DNA of 64,000 nt from Purshia tridentata (lineage: Eukaryota; Streptophyta; Magnoliopsida; Rosales; Rosaceae). The notes below the pieces were generated by a model. That model ran no database searches, had not been told where the DNA came from, and saw only the letters and a program-made list of their open reading frames with translations. The stretch spans positions 1 through 64,000 of the forward strand of contig QANT01005506.1 in assembly GCA_003254885.1 (NCBI GenBank). The letters run 5' to 3'. Made by a program: the position numbers and the translations under genes. Shown here piece by piece: positions 1 to 11,918 of this stretch (the stretch's first letter is position 1; each line of letters starts with the position of its first letter).

Positions 1-833
1 GTATGTCGTTGTTGGCCACAGTGAGCACAAACAATAGGACCCCTTTTTCCTTTAAAATAATTATTTTCTCCTTTCCGTTTATTAGCAAAGAAGGCTTGAG
101 TTTCAGAATTTCCAGAATGAGGATGAGATTTCGCCTCAGGATTCATCACCCTTTTGCGAACTTCTTCACGTTGAATGGTAGTGCATACATTAGAGAAAGA
201 AGGTAACTCAGCGCTTAGTAGAATATGGCTCCGTAAATCCTCATATTCAGAGTCAAGACTTGCAAGCAGCTGAAAAACCTTATCTTCTTCTGCTCTTTGT
301 AACAATGTTTTCGAATCAGTAGTGTGAGGACGATACAACGCAAGCTCATTCCACAAGTTTTTCATTTTTCCCAGATGTTCAATGAACGATTTACCTTGCT
401 GGGAGGTTCCAGCAATATCTCTATGTAACTGAAAAACTCTAGCAGCATTATTTTGTTGGCCGTACATTTCCTTAACAGATTCCCATAGATGAAAAGCAGA
501 ATTTGAGAAACTGAAAATTTCCGCAATCTGAGGTACCATAGAATTTAAGATCCATGACATAACCAGCTGATCCTTAGAAAGCCAGTCATCATACTTTGGA
601 TCATCCTCATTTGGAGCAGAGATTTTACCATTGATAAACCCAAGTTTCGACCTTCCTCCAAGGGCCAAGGAAACAGCCCTTGACCAAGGTAAATAATTGA
701 GACCATTAAGAAGCACAGAACATAGGCGAAGGCTTGAATTACCTTCTGATTCAGAGACAACAGCTGTGCGAGAAGTTGAGGAGTCTGGATCACCCATTGA
801 AGAAAAATCAAGTGAATAGGACCTAGAAGTCAA

Positions 834-845
834 GCTTTGATACCA
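834..845 (-). other. Retrotransposon primer-binding site
   Basis: Minus-strand TGGTATCAAAGC sits immediately inside the LTR end. It matches, with one difference, the TGGTATCAGAGC used by plant copia elements to prime from initiator tRNA-Met. Confidence 0.75.
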
Positions 846-1160
846 TGTAAAACAAGAGAGAAGGGCAGAGAGATAAACAAGAGCTATATAACGCGCATCC
901 ACAGATACAAAAGTAGAGAAGTTTTATTCATGAGAGCTTTAATCAAAGGTCCCTACAATATATAAAGGTACAAACACCATAAACAAGAAGGAAGACCAAA
1001 AGCCACCGACAGTCCATTAAGAGTTTCTACTGGTTCCAATACACCAGCTAGCAGACAACATCTATAATAAATGGCCCCACACGCTTATTAATAGTTTCTA
1101 CTGGTTCCAATATACCAGCTAGCAGACACCATCTATAATAAATGGCCCATATTTCCAACA
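846..1160 (-). repeat. 5' long terminal repeat of the Copia element
   Basis: About 315 bp with TG...CA type ends: on the minus strand it starts TGTTGGAAATATGGGCC at 1160 and ends ...TTTTACA at 846, directly beside the primer-binding site. The element boundary on the right is therefore 1160; the five bases after it (CTCTT, 1161-1165) would be the target-site duplication candidate, testable only with the other end. Confidence 0.8.
1017..1148. repeat. Tandem duplication of about 70 bp inside the LTR
   Basis: The stretch AGTTTCTACTGGTTCCAATA ... ATAATAAATGGCCC occurs twice, near 1022-1078 and 1093-1148, with a few differences between copies. It lies in the U3 side of the LTR on the minus strand, where duplicated segments often hold promoter or enhancer motifs. 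Confidence 0.85.
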
Positions 1161-2442
1161 CTCTTTGTATGAACATAGCTACCGAGCCCTGACCCCTTGA
1201 AGAATGCTTAGCGCGAACTTCAGTTTGTATTGCGGCTGTTATTGTGAGTTTAGCGCTCTCAGATGGGCCTTTTTAATTAATCTCATTATGACTTGGTCAT
1301 TCAATAAATTAATAAATTAGAGACAAATGAAAGGAGAGAAAGGGACATGGGAATGGTATTTTAGGAAGAAGAATTATCAAATCTACACCCAGGTCATTCG
1401 TACCTAGTCTGGACGGAATATTGGACGGTAATTTTTTTAATCTCATATAGCTAGGAAGCTTTGTTCTGATGGATCTTATACGAAAATCTGAAATCCTATA
1501 CGAAAATCTTTTACACAGGAAATACTTATTGTACATGAGATTGACATAAAGCATTCTCGTATTGGATCCCATTCTAACCAAGTACGTATGGATCACCAGG
1601 GTGTGAATGCAAGACTCCCCCTTATAGTATGGATCAGATTTAATAAAGAAGTAGGAAAGAGACCCCATAAATGTGACATATAGTATATGCGTATCATTTG
1701 AAATAAGTTTAACACAAAGAGTAATAAAAAAATTGTCACATGAAACTCACAGGGCATGCCTCATGGAAGATTCTCTCTCTCTCTCTCCAACTAATACTTG
1801 TATGTATAGTTAAATATGTTGGCCGAGGACCTAAAAGCGAATGACACTTTCAACATGCAGTGATATGCTTGTGTGCATCTTTTATCAATCCAGTACACTT
1901 TCAACATTAATTAAGAAGTTAAAAGAAGAGAACAGATACATGCACCAATGTTAAACTTAAACTTGATTTTTGGTTAAAAATAGTTACAACTCACATGTTT
2001 TGTTTCATATATATGTATATAAAAGAATCTAATGCATGAGATGCGGTTGAGCCTATGCTTATATATAATACTAAAAATGGAAACCAATCAAATTAATATT
2101 GTTAAAAGAAGAAATATGTACTGGAGCTGCATATTTGTACCACTTAACGTGCAAATTGAATTAGTATAACTTAATTACTTAATGCTGTTTTAACATTTGA
2201 GTACCGTTGAAGTACTGTGAAGGGATCGACCAATCTTTCCCATGTCACCATTTCAATATTGTTGATCATGCCCCTTGGGGGTGCTGAAGATGATCCAAAT
2301 ATTGTTAATCTTGAATGCTCATGAGCAAGTGCCAAAGCCAAACCTCTTATCTTGATCATCTTATAAATTAACCACCATAACCACATATATGACACACATT
2401 ACATTATACACATAATTAAACATAAAGAAGAAGAAGAAGAAG
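1161..2442. other. Upstream region of the first P450; no gene seen
   Basis: AT-rich DNA between the retrotransposon and the first P450. The part at about 2085-2290 is related to the upstream region of the second P450 (about 5985-6160), so it was copied with the gene. A TATAAATTA box lies at 2362-2370, about 75 bases before the start codon. A (GAA)n purine leader at about 2427-2442 directly precedes the ATG. A short CT run sits near 1771-1787. Confidence 0.6.
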
Positions 2443-3452
2443 ATGATGTTAAATCTCCTGCAAATGCTGGAGGAGCTGAATATTGAAACATTATTTTCCT
2501 TGTTTCAACCTTCTTCCTTCACACTACTACTAGTTGTGGCCATTTTCATCATCCTTGTATACAAATGGTCCTCCACTACTCCAACAAACTCACCGCCTTC
2601 TCCACCAAAGTTTCCTATAATTGGAAACCTTTACCAACTAGGCTTGCACCCTCATCGCTCACTTCAAGCCTTATCTCATCGCCATGGTCCTCTCATGCTC
2701 CTTCATCTTGGTAGCGTGCCAGTCCTCGTTGTCTCATCGGCTGAGGCTGCATGTGAGATCATGAAAACTCATGACCTCGCATTCTCCGATCGACCTAGGT
2801 TGACAGTCTTTAAGAAGCTTCTCTACAATTTCAAAGACATAGCAACAGCACCTTATGGTGATTATTGGAGGCAGGTGAAAAGTATATGTGTTTTGAATCT
2901 GTTAAGCAACAAAAGGGTTCGGTCTTTTCGTGCTGTGAGAGAAGAGGAAACGAAATCCATGATTAGCCAGATAAAGCAGTCTTGTATATCCTCCTCCTCC
3001 TCATCATCCTCACCACCATCATCATCATCATCAGTTTTGAATTTAAGTGAAATATTTGCGACGCTTGCTAATGATGTTTTCTGTAGAGTGGCTCTAGGGA
3101 GGAAGTACAGTGGTGGGGAAGCTGGGAGGGTGTTTAAGGAGATTTTGGGAGAGTTTGGAGAGTTATTAGGAAGTCCTGTTATTGGAGACTATATCCCATG
3201 GCTTGCTTGGTTGAGCCGTTTCAATGGTTTGGATGCTAGATTTGACAAGGTGGCTAAACAATTCGATGACTTTTTAGAGAGAGTGGTTGAAGAGCATATG
3301 GATTCTAGTTCAATGAGTGGAAATGATGGCCATGTTCATATTGACGATGAAGATGACCAAGAGGATTTTGTGGACGTTTTACTTGGGATTCAGAAACAAA
3401 ATTTGCATGGTTTTTCTATTGATAGAGATGGTATAAAGGCTATCCTCTTGGT

Positions 3453-3493
<41 letters not shown>

Positions 3494-4152
3494 GTGGTTT
3501 AATTATTATTTAATAAACCTTGGGTAATGAATACTTTTAGGATATGTTTTCTGGTGGAACTGATACTACCCATACAGCCCTAGAGTGGGCAATGTCTGAG
3601 CTTTTAAGGCATCCAATGGTGATGAACAAATTGCAGAATGAGGTAAGGGGAATAGTTGGAAGCAGAAGAGAGATAAGAGAGGATGATTTGGTTGGAATGC
3701 ACTACTTGAAGGCAGTGATGAAGGAGAGTCTTCGTTTACATCCTCCACTTGTATTACTAGGGCCGAGGATGTCGATCCAAGATGTGAAAGTAAATGGTTA
3801 CAAGATTAAAGCCAACACACAAGTTTTGATAAATGGATGGGCAATTGGAAGAGATCCCAAGTCATACAACAAAGCAGAGGAGTATGAGCCAGAAAGGTTC
3901 ATGAATAGTAGTGTAGATTATAAAGGGAACGACTTCGAATTGATTCCATTTGGGGCTGGCAGGAGGGGGTGCCCAGGAATGCAGTTTGCCATGGCTGTTA
4001 ATGAGATTGCTTTAGCAAATCTGGTGCACAATTTCAACTGGGCATTGCCTGGTGGAGGAAGAGCAGAGGATTTAGACATGACTGAATTCACTGGTCTATC
4101 CACACATAGAAAATATCCTCTTAAAGCAGTAGCGGTTTCATTTTCGTGTTGA
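2443..4152 (+). CDS. Cytochrome P450, CYP71 family (CYP71A/AN-like), copy 1
   Basis: Predicted heme-thiolate monooxygenase anchored in the ER membrane. Exons 2443-3450 and 3541-4152 join in frame (phase 0) to 539 residues. Visible features in order: N-terminal hydrophobic anchor, proline-rich hinge (PPSPPKFPIIGNL), I-helix oxygen-binding GGTDTT (about 342-346), K-helix ExxR (E398, R401), PERF (453-456), and heme loop PFGAGRRGCPG with the iron ligand Cys480. The single intron just before the I-helix motif is typical of the CYP71 clan. It is about 22 residues longer than its neighbour, mainly from a Ser/Pro run coded by TCC/TCA repeats near 2987-3032. The start may be the second ATG at 2446, which aligns with copy 2. 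In Prunus a CYP71AN enzyme acts in mandelonitrile and amygdalin formation; the substrate of this copy cannot be read from sequence. Confidence 0.95.
3455..3490 (+). repeat. (TC)n microsatellite in the P450 intron
   Basis: About 17 TC units begin five bases after the 5' splice site of the only intron of the first P450 and fill over a third of this 90-bp intron. The second P450 has no such run in its intron (7348-7438). Confidence 0.95.
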
Positions 4153-4659
4153 AATTCAGATAGAGGGATAATAATTATGGCCTTCATCCAATCTATATTG
4201 TATTAGGTTTGTGTGTAAGTTGGAGTTAGAAGTAAAAAGGAACCAGCTTGTATTATAAAGGCTTGGTTTAATTTTATAAACTTAAACATAGAGTTAGCGA
4301 GCGATATTAATTTATGTTGTAGCTAGCGTTCCCTTTATAATAGTAGTCTATCTATCATACATATTTCATTCCAATTACACTGTACACGTACATGAAGAAA
4401 TTAATTAAGAAGACTGATACAGTGAAATGCCAATAAACTAATGAAGTTTTGGTTATGCATAGCAAAGCTTAGTTCCTAATTCTGAGAGGAGAGATGTGGT
4501 TAAGTGTGTACAGACCACTAATGGATGTTCTTCTTAAGACTTGGTCCCTCCACGCTAAATAAAGGTCATGCATCAAGCTCAAAATTCCTTCAGATGAAAC
4601 CAACAAATGTCTCCCAACTTCAATAATGGTAGCAATACTCTTTCTTAATTAAGAAATTA

Positions 4660-5000
4660 AAAAAGCCAACACACAAGTCTTGATGAATGCATGGCAAATT
4701 CAAAAAGATCGATCCCAAGTCATACAACAAACCGGAGGAGTCAAAGAGATTCATGAATAGCAGTGTAGATTTCAAAGGGAAAGACTTTGAATTCATTCCA
4801 TTTTGCCATGTCTTGGTGCACAAGTTCAATTAAGCATTGCCTGGTGGAGCAAGAGCTGAGGATTTAGACATGACTGAAGCCACTTTTCTCTCCACACATA
4901 GAATGAGTATGGCCTTAATCGTATGTCTAAGCCTAACCAGGATTGTATTACTTTAATTTGTCTTTGTTTTCTATTATATTTTAATTGTATTAGATTTTTG
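4660..5000 (+). pseudogene. P450 relic 1 (C-terminal part, tandem array remnant)
   Basis: The bases from AAGCCAACACACAAGTCTTG onward match the last-exon region of both flanking P450s (compare 3810 and 7707), through the PERF and FELIPF segments to the C-terminus and into the 3' UTR. The stretch coding the heme-binding loop is missing: the sequence jumps from ATTCCATTTTGCCATG to TCTTGGTGCACAAG. Frame is also lost. It is a decayed third member of the array. Confidence 0.9.
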
Positions 5001-5431
5001 CGTGTGTGTGCATGCATGACTCATGAGTATGGGAATATATAAGAAGGAAAAAGAAATCAGATTGTATTTTATATGCATGCTTGGTTATGAATAAAACATG
5101 CACTTTAAATTCTGAGGACTTTTGTATATTCTCTATGACAATTTCTGAGAAAGAAGAGTTATCAAGCTGAAAATGCCTTTGGATTGGTGAAAACAACAAA
5201 AATTCTATTCACCAAAAGACCAAAAATTTCTCTTAAAGTCTCAAGTGTGTGCTCATCTTGCTTGGCTGCAATTTTTCGTTTCTTAAGTTTTTGCATTTCT
5301 TCTAAAGTGTGCTTTGGGTGTGGGCCCTGTGGAATTATAATTGAGGGAAAATGACGATTTCAATATCTGTATATAGTATGACTGTTTTTTAAATTAGGTT
5401 CGTGTAGTTTTATTTAATTTTTCAAATGGAT

Positions 5432-5590
5432 TGAAAACGAACGCATGGCACATCGAAAGAGATCCCAGGTCATACGACAAGCCAGAGGTTCATGAATAGC
5501 AGTGTAGATTATAGAGGGAATGACTTCCAATTAATTACATTGAGGTTGGCAAGAGGGGCTGTCCAGGAATTTAGATTTTCATGTCTGTTT
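5432..5590 (+). pseudogene. P450 relic 2 (C-terminal fragment)
   Basis: From AACGCATGGCACATCGAAAG to AGGGGCTGTCCAGGAATT the sequence follows the region from the K' part to the heme loop of the P450s (compare 7730-7880), with small deletions. No usable frame remains. Unlike relic 1 it keeps the heme-loop segment, so it derives from a separate copy or from another part of the same decayed gene. Confidence 0.85.
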
Positions 5591-5984
5591 ATTCAATATA
5601 TAACAGTTATATATACGGTTTGAATGATTTGAAAAAATGAAAGGTTTTAATTATAGACTATATTGCAAAATTACAAAATGAGAAAAATAAGAGAGAGTCA
5701 AAAGAGAAGATAAATTGGGTAATTATATGTGTACAAGATCAACACCAAAATATATATAGTAGAAGAAGTGGATCGATCTGAAAGGAATGTACATTGATAT
5801 CTTTGCAAAAATGTTAACCAAATGTTGTGTGAAACAGTACTTTTTCAATCTTATACCAATAGGGGAAGAGCATCTTTGGAAAATTTTCCCGCATATATGC
5901 TGTTTTGGTTTCATAGTTCCTTTCTTTTTCTCAGTTATGTATGCTGAACTCAGACATACTTACAAATAGTACTAATTATAGAAG

Positions 5985-6405
5985 CAAATCAAATTAATAA
6001 TTATTAATATATCAAATTGGTACTGAAGCTGCATGCCTAATATTACAAAATTGAATTAGAATAACTTAATTATTGTTTAACTTGTGTTTGGAGGTTTAAC
6101 ATCAAAATGATTCCTTTATCAATCAATATTCAATACTGTTGATCATACTGTTGAACTCTTGCAATACAAAGTCAGCATTCACCAACCCACCATGGAAAAA
6201 TGGAGCAGTCGCTGACCTTTCAACATATGCTGCATCTTTATTACCTTGTGGATCCTTAATGCATGAGATTGAACCAATCTCAACAATCGAGAAGAAAAAG
6301 AGTCTGGATTTGTAACTCTAGTGATCAAGAAAATTTACGATTACACCTGAGGTCTCAAATTTGAATCCTTCTCTCTTGCTTGTTTGATCAAAAAAAGAGA
6401 AGAAG
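5985..6405 (+). repeat. Duplicated upstream region of the P450 unit
   Basis: Sequence before the second P450 (AATTGAATTAGAATAACTTA, then a CAATACTGTTGATCAT stretch) is a diverged copy of the sequence before the first P450 (about 2085-2290). The tandem duplication therefore covered promoter as well as coding DNA. The last 100 bases are AG-rich leader. Confidence 0.7.
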
Positions 6406-8050
6406 ATGTTCAATCTTTTGCAAATGCTGCAGGAGCTGAATATTGAAACACTCTTCTCAAGCTTGTTGCAACCTTCTTCTTTCTTCACACTACTACCTGT
6501 GGCAATTTTTCTCATCCTTTTATACAAATGGTCCTCCACTACTCCAACAAACTCACCTCCTTCTCCTCCAAAGCTCCCTATCATCGGAAACCTTCACCAG
6601 TTAGGCTTGTCCCCTTATCGCTCACTTCAAATCTTATCACAACGCTATGGCCCTCTCATTCTCCTCCATTTTGGAAGCGTGCCAGTCCTTATTGCCTCCT
6701 CCGCTGAGGCTGCACGCGAGATCATGAAAACCCATGATCTCACATTCTCGGACCGACCCAGGTTGACTTCCTTTAAGAAGCTTTTCTACAATTATAAAGA
6801 CGTAGGGACTGCACCTTATGGTGAGTATTGGAGACAGCTGAAAAGTATCTGTGTTCTAAATCTTTTGAGCAACAAGAGGGTTCGGTCTTTTAGAGCTGTG
6901 AGAGAAGAAGAAACGAAATCCATGATCACCAAGATAAAGCAGTCCTCATCATCTGTTGTGAATTTAACTGAAATGTTTACGACACTTACTAATGATGTTA
7001 TCTGTAGAATTTCTCTGGGGAGGAAGTACAATGGTGAAGAAGGTGGGATGGTGCTTAAGGAGCTTATGGAGAAGTTTACAAAGTTATCAGGAGGTCTCAT
7101 TATTGGGGACTATATCCCATGGCTTGTTTGGTTGAGCCATGTCAATGGTATGAACGCTAAATTAGACAATATGGCTAAGAAGTTTGATGACTTTTTAGAG
7201 AGAGTGGTTCAAGATCATATGGATGACCATGTTCATATTGAGGACGAGGATGACCAAAAGGACTTGGTGGATGTCTTACTTGGGATTCAAAAACAAAACT
7301 TGCTTGGTACTCCTATTGATAAAGTCAGTATAAAGGCTGTCATCTTGGTAATTAACTCTCTTTTTCTTTATGTATATCTATGTTGGAGGTTAATTACTGT
7401 TTTTATCAAAACTTTCACTAATCAATCATATTCTGCAGGATATGTTTGCTGCTGGCACTGATACCACGTCTACAGCCCTAGACTGGGCAATGGCCGAGGT
7501 TTTAAGGCATCCAAGAGTCTTGAAAAAATTGCAGAATGAAGTGAGGAGGATAGTTGAAACCGGAAGAGACGTAACAGAGGATGATTTGGTTGGAATGCAC
7601 TACTTGAAAGCAGTGATGAAGGAGACTCTTCGCTTACATCCTCCACTTTCTTTACTACTTCCCAGGATGACGACCCAAGATGTGGAAATAAATGGCTACA
7701 ACGTCAAAGCCAAGACACATGTTATGGTGAATGCATGGCAAATTGGAAGAGATCCCAAGTATTTCAACAAACCTGAGGAGTTCGAGCCAGAGAGGTTCAT
7801 GAATAGTGATGTAGATTATAAAGGGAACAACTTTGAATTGATTCCATTTGGGGCTGGCAGGAGGGGCTGCCCAGGAATTCAGTTTGCCATGGCTGTTGAT
7901 GAGATTGCTTTAGCAAATCTGGTGCACCAGTTCAATTGGGAATTGCCTGATGGAGCAAGACCAGAGGATTTAGACATGACTGAATCCACTGGCATAGCCA
8001 CATATAGAAAATATCCTCTTAAAGCGATTGCTATTCCATTTTCTTGCTGA
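6406..8050 (+). CDS. Cytochrome P450, CYP71 family (CYP71A/AN-like), copy 2
   Basis: Tandem paralogue of the gene at 2443. Exons 6406-7347 and 7439-8050 join in phase 0 to 517 residues, the usual length for CYP71. It has an N-terminal membrane anchor, proline-rich hinge PPSPPKLPIIGNLHQLG, AAGTDTT oxygen-binding motif, ExxR (E376, R379), PERF and heme loop PFGAGRRGCPG with Cys458. All key residues are present, so it should be active. It lacks the Ser/Pro insertion of copy 1, and the intron sits at the same codon. The shared SICVLNLLSNKRVRSF stretch shows how close the copies are. Expected role is oxidation of a small hydrophobic substrate in specialised metabolism; the substrate is unknown. 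Confidence 0.95.
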
Positions 8051-8289
8051 AACACAGACAGGGAATACTCATGTATTGAATACGGAATAACCTAGAATAA
8101 CTGAATGGTTCCATTCACTTCAATGTAAATATATAAATGAAGGCCTTAATTCTATGTCTGAGGCTCTGAGCCAACTACATTGAGCTTACCTACAAATATT
8201 TGAGGACACTAAAACTGTAACTTGATATCGTACTATATTTTTATTGTATTAGGTTCGGTTGTATTAGGTCCGATTGCATGAATTAATCA

Positions 8290-8375
8290 TCCATTACAAT
8301 GATCCTGTTTTGTGATTATGTTAATCATCAAAGTGTTATTAACAAACTGCGGAATGAGGTAGTTGCATATGCCTT
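8290..8375 (+). pseudogene. P450 relic 3 (I-helix-adjacent fragment)
   Basis: The bases around AAAGTGTTATTAACAAACTGCGGAATGAGGTA match the segment just after the I-helix in the intact genes (compare 3610-3645 and 7500-7545), translating to HQSVINKLRNEV against HPMVMNKLQNEV. The neighbouring bases do not continue the gene. It is a short remnant downstream of copy 2. Confidence 0.7.
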
Positions 8376-8741
8376 TTCAAGCAATTCCAGAAATCCCAAA
8401 CTAATTAACAGGACGAGCTCGATGGGTACATACAGAGCAGCTGCGCCAAATTCTGGCACCAGGCCAATTCAGAAAGTTGTGTAACAACACACTCTTTCTT
8501 ACTGTCCATTCACTGACAAAGCAAGTTTCGTACCCATACATGAACTCAGAAAATCAACATGAATAGAAATTAGCAAATAGAAAAGACAAAGGAAGCCTTA
8601 AGATGAGTATGCTGGAGTACTTTAAAAATTTGGAAAAAGAGATGAGTACAACTTAATTCATCAAATAAAATGTGAAAAGGCAATAGTTTAATGCTCCCAA
8701 GTTCTTTAGAATCACTTTCAAATTGCAGGGAAAAAGACTAC

Positions 8742-11700
8742 CTAGAGATCAATCACACGAGACAACTTCTGGATCCGGTTTAATAAGAAGTCCCCTTGCT
8801 TGATGGTTGCTTGGTACAGTGAATTCTTAGCATCCGGACGATTAGTTTCTAGGACGCCAGCAACTTTGTCAATCTTGCAATGAAGCTTCCCTGCTGCTAT
8901 GAAACGAGAAAGCTCCCTGTAAATATCAAGAAATGGGTTAGATTTCTGTAGAAGGCATGTAAAAATACTTAACTGCCTCTGAACTAAGTCAAGAATCAAA
9001 ACTCAAAAGAATGTAGATAAACCATAAAGGCAACCATAACACACGGCCACTTACAAATCAATGAATTCCACAGTCACACCAAATGCTTTCGCCATCGCTT
9101 CAATAGTGACACTCTTGTAGGATTCCAAGAACTGAGAATAAACAACTGTTCTGACCTCCCTCATGTAATACCGGAAGTGTGGATGCAAATACCGGTCTAA
9201 CTTGATTTGCTCTGTCAAGCCAGCTGGGAAAAAAATCCACGAGTATGAAATATATGGATTTGGATATAAACATTTGAATGAAATGTTACTGTAACATATA
9301 GGCATGTAGCTTAGAAAATTATTTATCTACTTACCAAATGCAGCAAAAAATGATTTATAATGACATCCGTACAGAGAGTTCATGAACTCCGAAAGAAACG
9401 GTATTTTTCCAATCACAGTTAATATCTCTGGAGCATCCACCACCTGTGACATATTGAATGAAATAAATAAAATTCATGTAAGCACGCAAATCACCCCAAC
9501 AAAATGAGAGAAACATATAAAACAAGAAAGAGAAATCACAACCATGCAGTAGCAATATAGTATACCTTTTGTTTTAAGGAAACTCTGTCCAATGATATAA
9601 TGCTCGTAACGACGGTATAAAATATGAAGATATCATAGGGGAATATTTCGTAAGTGGTGAAGGTAGAAATGGAATCCAAGAACAAATCGGCTGCCTTCTT
9701 AAAATTTCGAGTGGACATGCAGTACAAGCCTTCATACACCTTCAAACGATTCTTCCTTTCCCAATCACCTCCCTCTTCAAATAAGCTGCCATCATGATGC
9801 AACAGTTACAAACAAAGCTCAACTACCAAATTTGGAAATGAAAACACCACAATATGCAGCTGACTAATCCTTGTCACCACTTACTTCTTCGCTTTATCAA
9901 TGCTCTTAGAAATGAGGTCAAAATCCATGTAAAAGAAGCCAAGCTGAAGTGTATAGAAGACCAAGTCCATCTTCTGCCCAACTGCAACTGTTTTGCTTTC
10001 CGTTACCTTGAGCTGTTCCAATGCTTTCTCCTAGGTTCATAAGGGAAGAAGTTGGATGTCAAATGGAGATAATAACAACATAGAAGGTGAAAAGACAAAA
10101 GCAGATATGACTTGTAAAACAAATAAGTTACAACTTATCTACCTTGTCACCAATACGAATGAAAAACAAGGACTTAGCCAAATGAGCTTCTCGAACCTCA
10201 CTTTCACCTAAGTTTTCTTCAGCATCAGCAATCCTGAACAAAGGCAACCAGATAGGTCACTTATTACTTGATAATGATGCCAAATCTATAAAAATAAATA
10301 AATAAAAACGTAAATTGGGGAGAATATATACTTGCTCTCTGATGACAAACAAGTTGAATCACGAAACTACTCTTGTTTTTTACATAATTTGAAACAAAAT
10401 CCATGCCACATACCCTCAATACATGCAAGGACAAGGGAGCAACCAAGCAAGGGATTCTGCTGAATGTATAAATAAGCATCGACACATTCCATAAAAGATA
10501 GGGCATAAGCATAACCAGCTTAACACGTTTGAGACGAGGTGGCCACATAAAACAGTAGATTCCATGCTAAAGAAACAAATTAGATTGGCTAAGCTGTAAA
10601 GAGAACTAACATGCTAAATATCAGACGTCACAGGCTAATCATAAGATCCTACTTCCTTCTCTCTCTCTCTATCAATTGGAATCTAATTTAATCAACTTAA
10701 TTTCAACCCATTACAATAAGGTAAATAAAAACAAGCCAATCCTAAGGCTAAAAAAATTCTGACCATACCCTATTTGTTACAACATTTGAAGGGGGTAGAT
10801 TTCAAACTTTAACCTAGTTAGAAAACCCACCTTAACTCAGACCTTTAAGGAAACCAACTTCCTTTTGAAACCTAACCATTCACTTGCTGCATCTAAGATT
10901 CACTCCTCAATCTCTATTACATCATACTTTTCACTCCGCCCTTCCCCCCAAAACCCCAATCCCCACTCACTGTTATTCTATGCTAGAACATGTAGTCAGA
11001 TCCATTGACACCTCCATACCACACTCCAGTTTCTTTTGGGGAGCAGCCTAAAAACAAATAGAAGTGTATGCATCATTGAAATCTGAACCTAATTATTTGT
11101 TCTTCCAGGGATCTAAAATTTTAATACCCATTCAACCAGTTTATTATTCCCATCAAGTTTTAGTGAAAGGCAAACATAAAAGGCAGTTATTGCAGGTGTG
11201 ATGCAGCAGATGCTAACTAACTGGACAAAGACACATAGCATGGCAATCTAGCTTGTTTACATTGCCCACATTTCATCAAAAACTAGAATAATAATCCTTT
11301 TTCACACACCATACAATTCTGCTTCTAAGCACATCTAGACAAAATATTTAATTCAATGTAAAACAAACATGCTCCATTAGATTCAATGTCACAAAACTAC
11401 CGCTTAAGTAAGCCTAATTCAGCAAGTTATCTAGCAAATATTTCAATTTCATATCTACTAAAGCTAGCATTTCAATTCAATATCCTTCTTCTTTTGTCAA
11501 AATTCTCCACCAAACATAAGCTGGGTCAAAATTGAAACTAAAAGGAAGGCAAAACATTAACTCACTTTTCATCGAGCTTCTTGAGCTCGTCCTGGTTCTT
11601 CGCGCGCATCGAATCCAAAACGTTCTGATCCAGCTCCAGCACCGATTGGGCGACTAGGGTTTCGTACAACGGCGCCATATCTACAAAACACAAAACGGAA

Positions 11701-11918
11701 CACCCAATCCCCGTTATGAAAACCAATAATTGAAACAATAAAACAGTAAAACTCGGAAATAAATCGGCGAAAATCGGCGATTTACCGTCGGCTTTGACAG
11801 AGGCGAACACCTCCTCTCTGAGGCGGACCTTCTCGATGTCTTGGACGTCGGGGAGCGAGAGAAGGAAGAGCTTGTTGGCCAGCACAAGGTGCGGTTGCTG
11901 AGGTTCTTGGCCTTCCAT
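8742..11918 (-). CDS. RPN7: 26S proteasome regulatory subunit RPN7 (PSMD6)
   Basis: Lid subunit of the 19S regulatory particle, acting in cytosol and nucleus. Eight exons, read right to left: 11786-11918, 11566-11680, 10143-10233, 9885-10030, 9566-9785, 9335-9443, 9055-9223, 8742-8916; all splice sites are GT-AG and the frame closes at 385 residues, against about 387 in Arabidopsis. The start ([20 protein letters not shown]) and the end ([18 protein letters not shown]) follow the family. The N-terminal half is the RPN7 helical repeat domain; the C-terminal half is a PCI domain that helps assemble the lid horseshoe. An in-frame ATG 24 bases upstream (11942) is not used by homologues. Nothing unusual was seen. 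Confidence 0.97.

Larger units (their letters stand above)
1..1160 (-). mobile_element. Copia-type LTR retrotransposon, 5' part (LTR, primer site, gag start)
   Basis: Read on the minus strand this is the 5' end of a Ty1/copia element whose body runs off the left edge. It has an LTR at 846-1160, a primer-binding site next to it, and a gag-like frame starting near 796. The gag carries the copia-type N-terminal signature (a LNGLNYLPWSRAV-like stretch at about 690-730). The gag frame appears open to the window edge, so the visible part looks whole; pol and the second LTR are outside. Age cannot be estimated from one LTR, but an open gag suggests a fairly recent insertion. Confidence 0.85.

Noticed and set aside
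3451-3513. First P450 ending at a stop inside the TC repeat, as two separate genes
   Set aside because: GT and AG borders, phase-0 joining and family intron position show one spliced gene; the same applies to the second P450 at 7348-7438.
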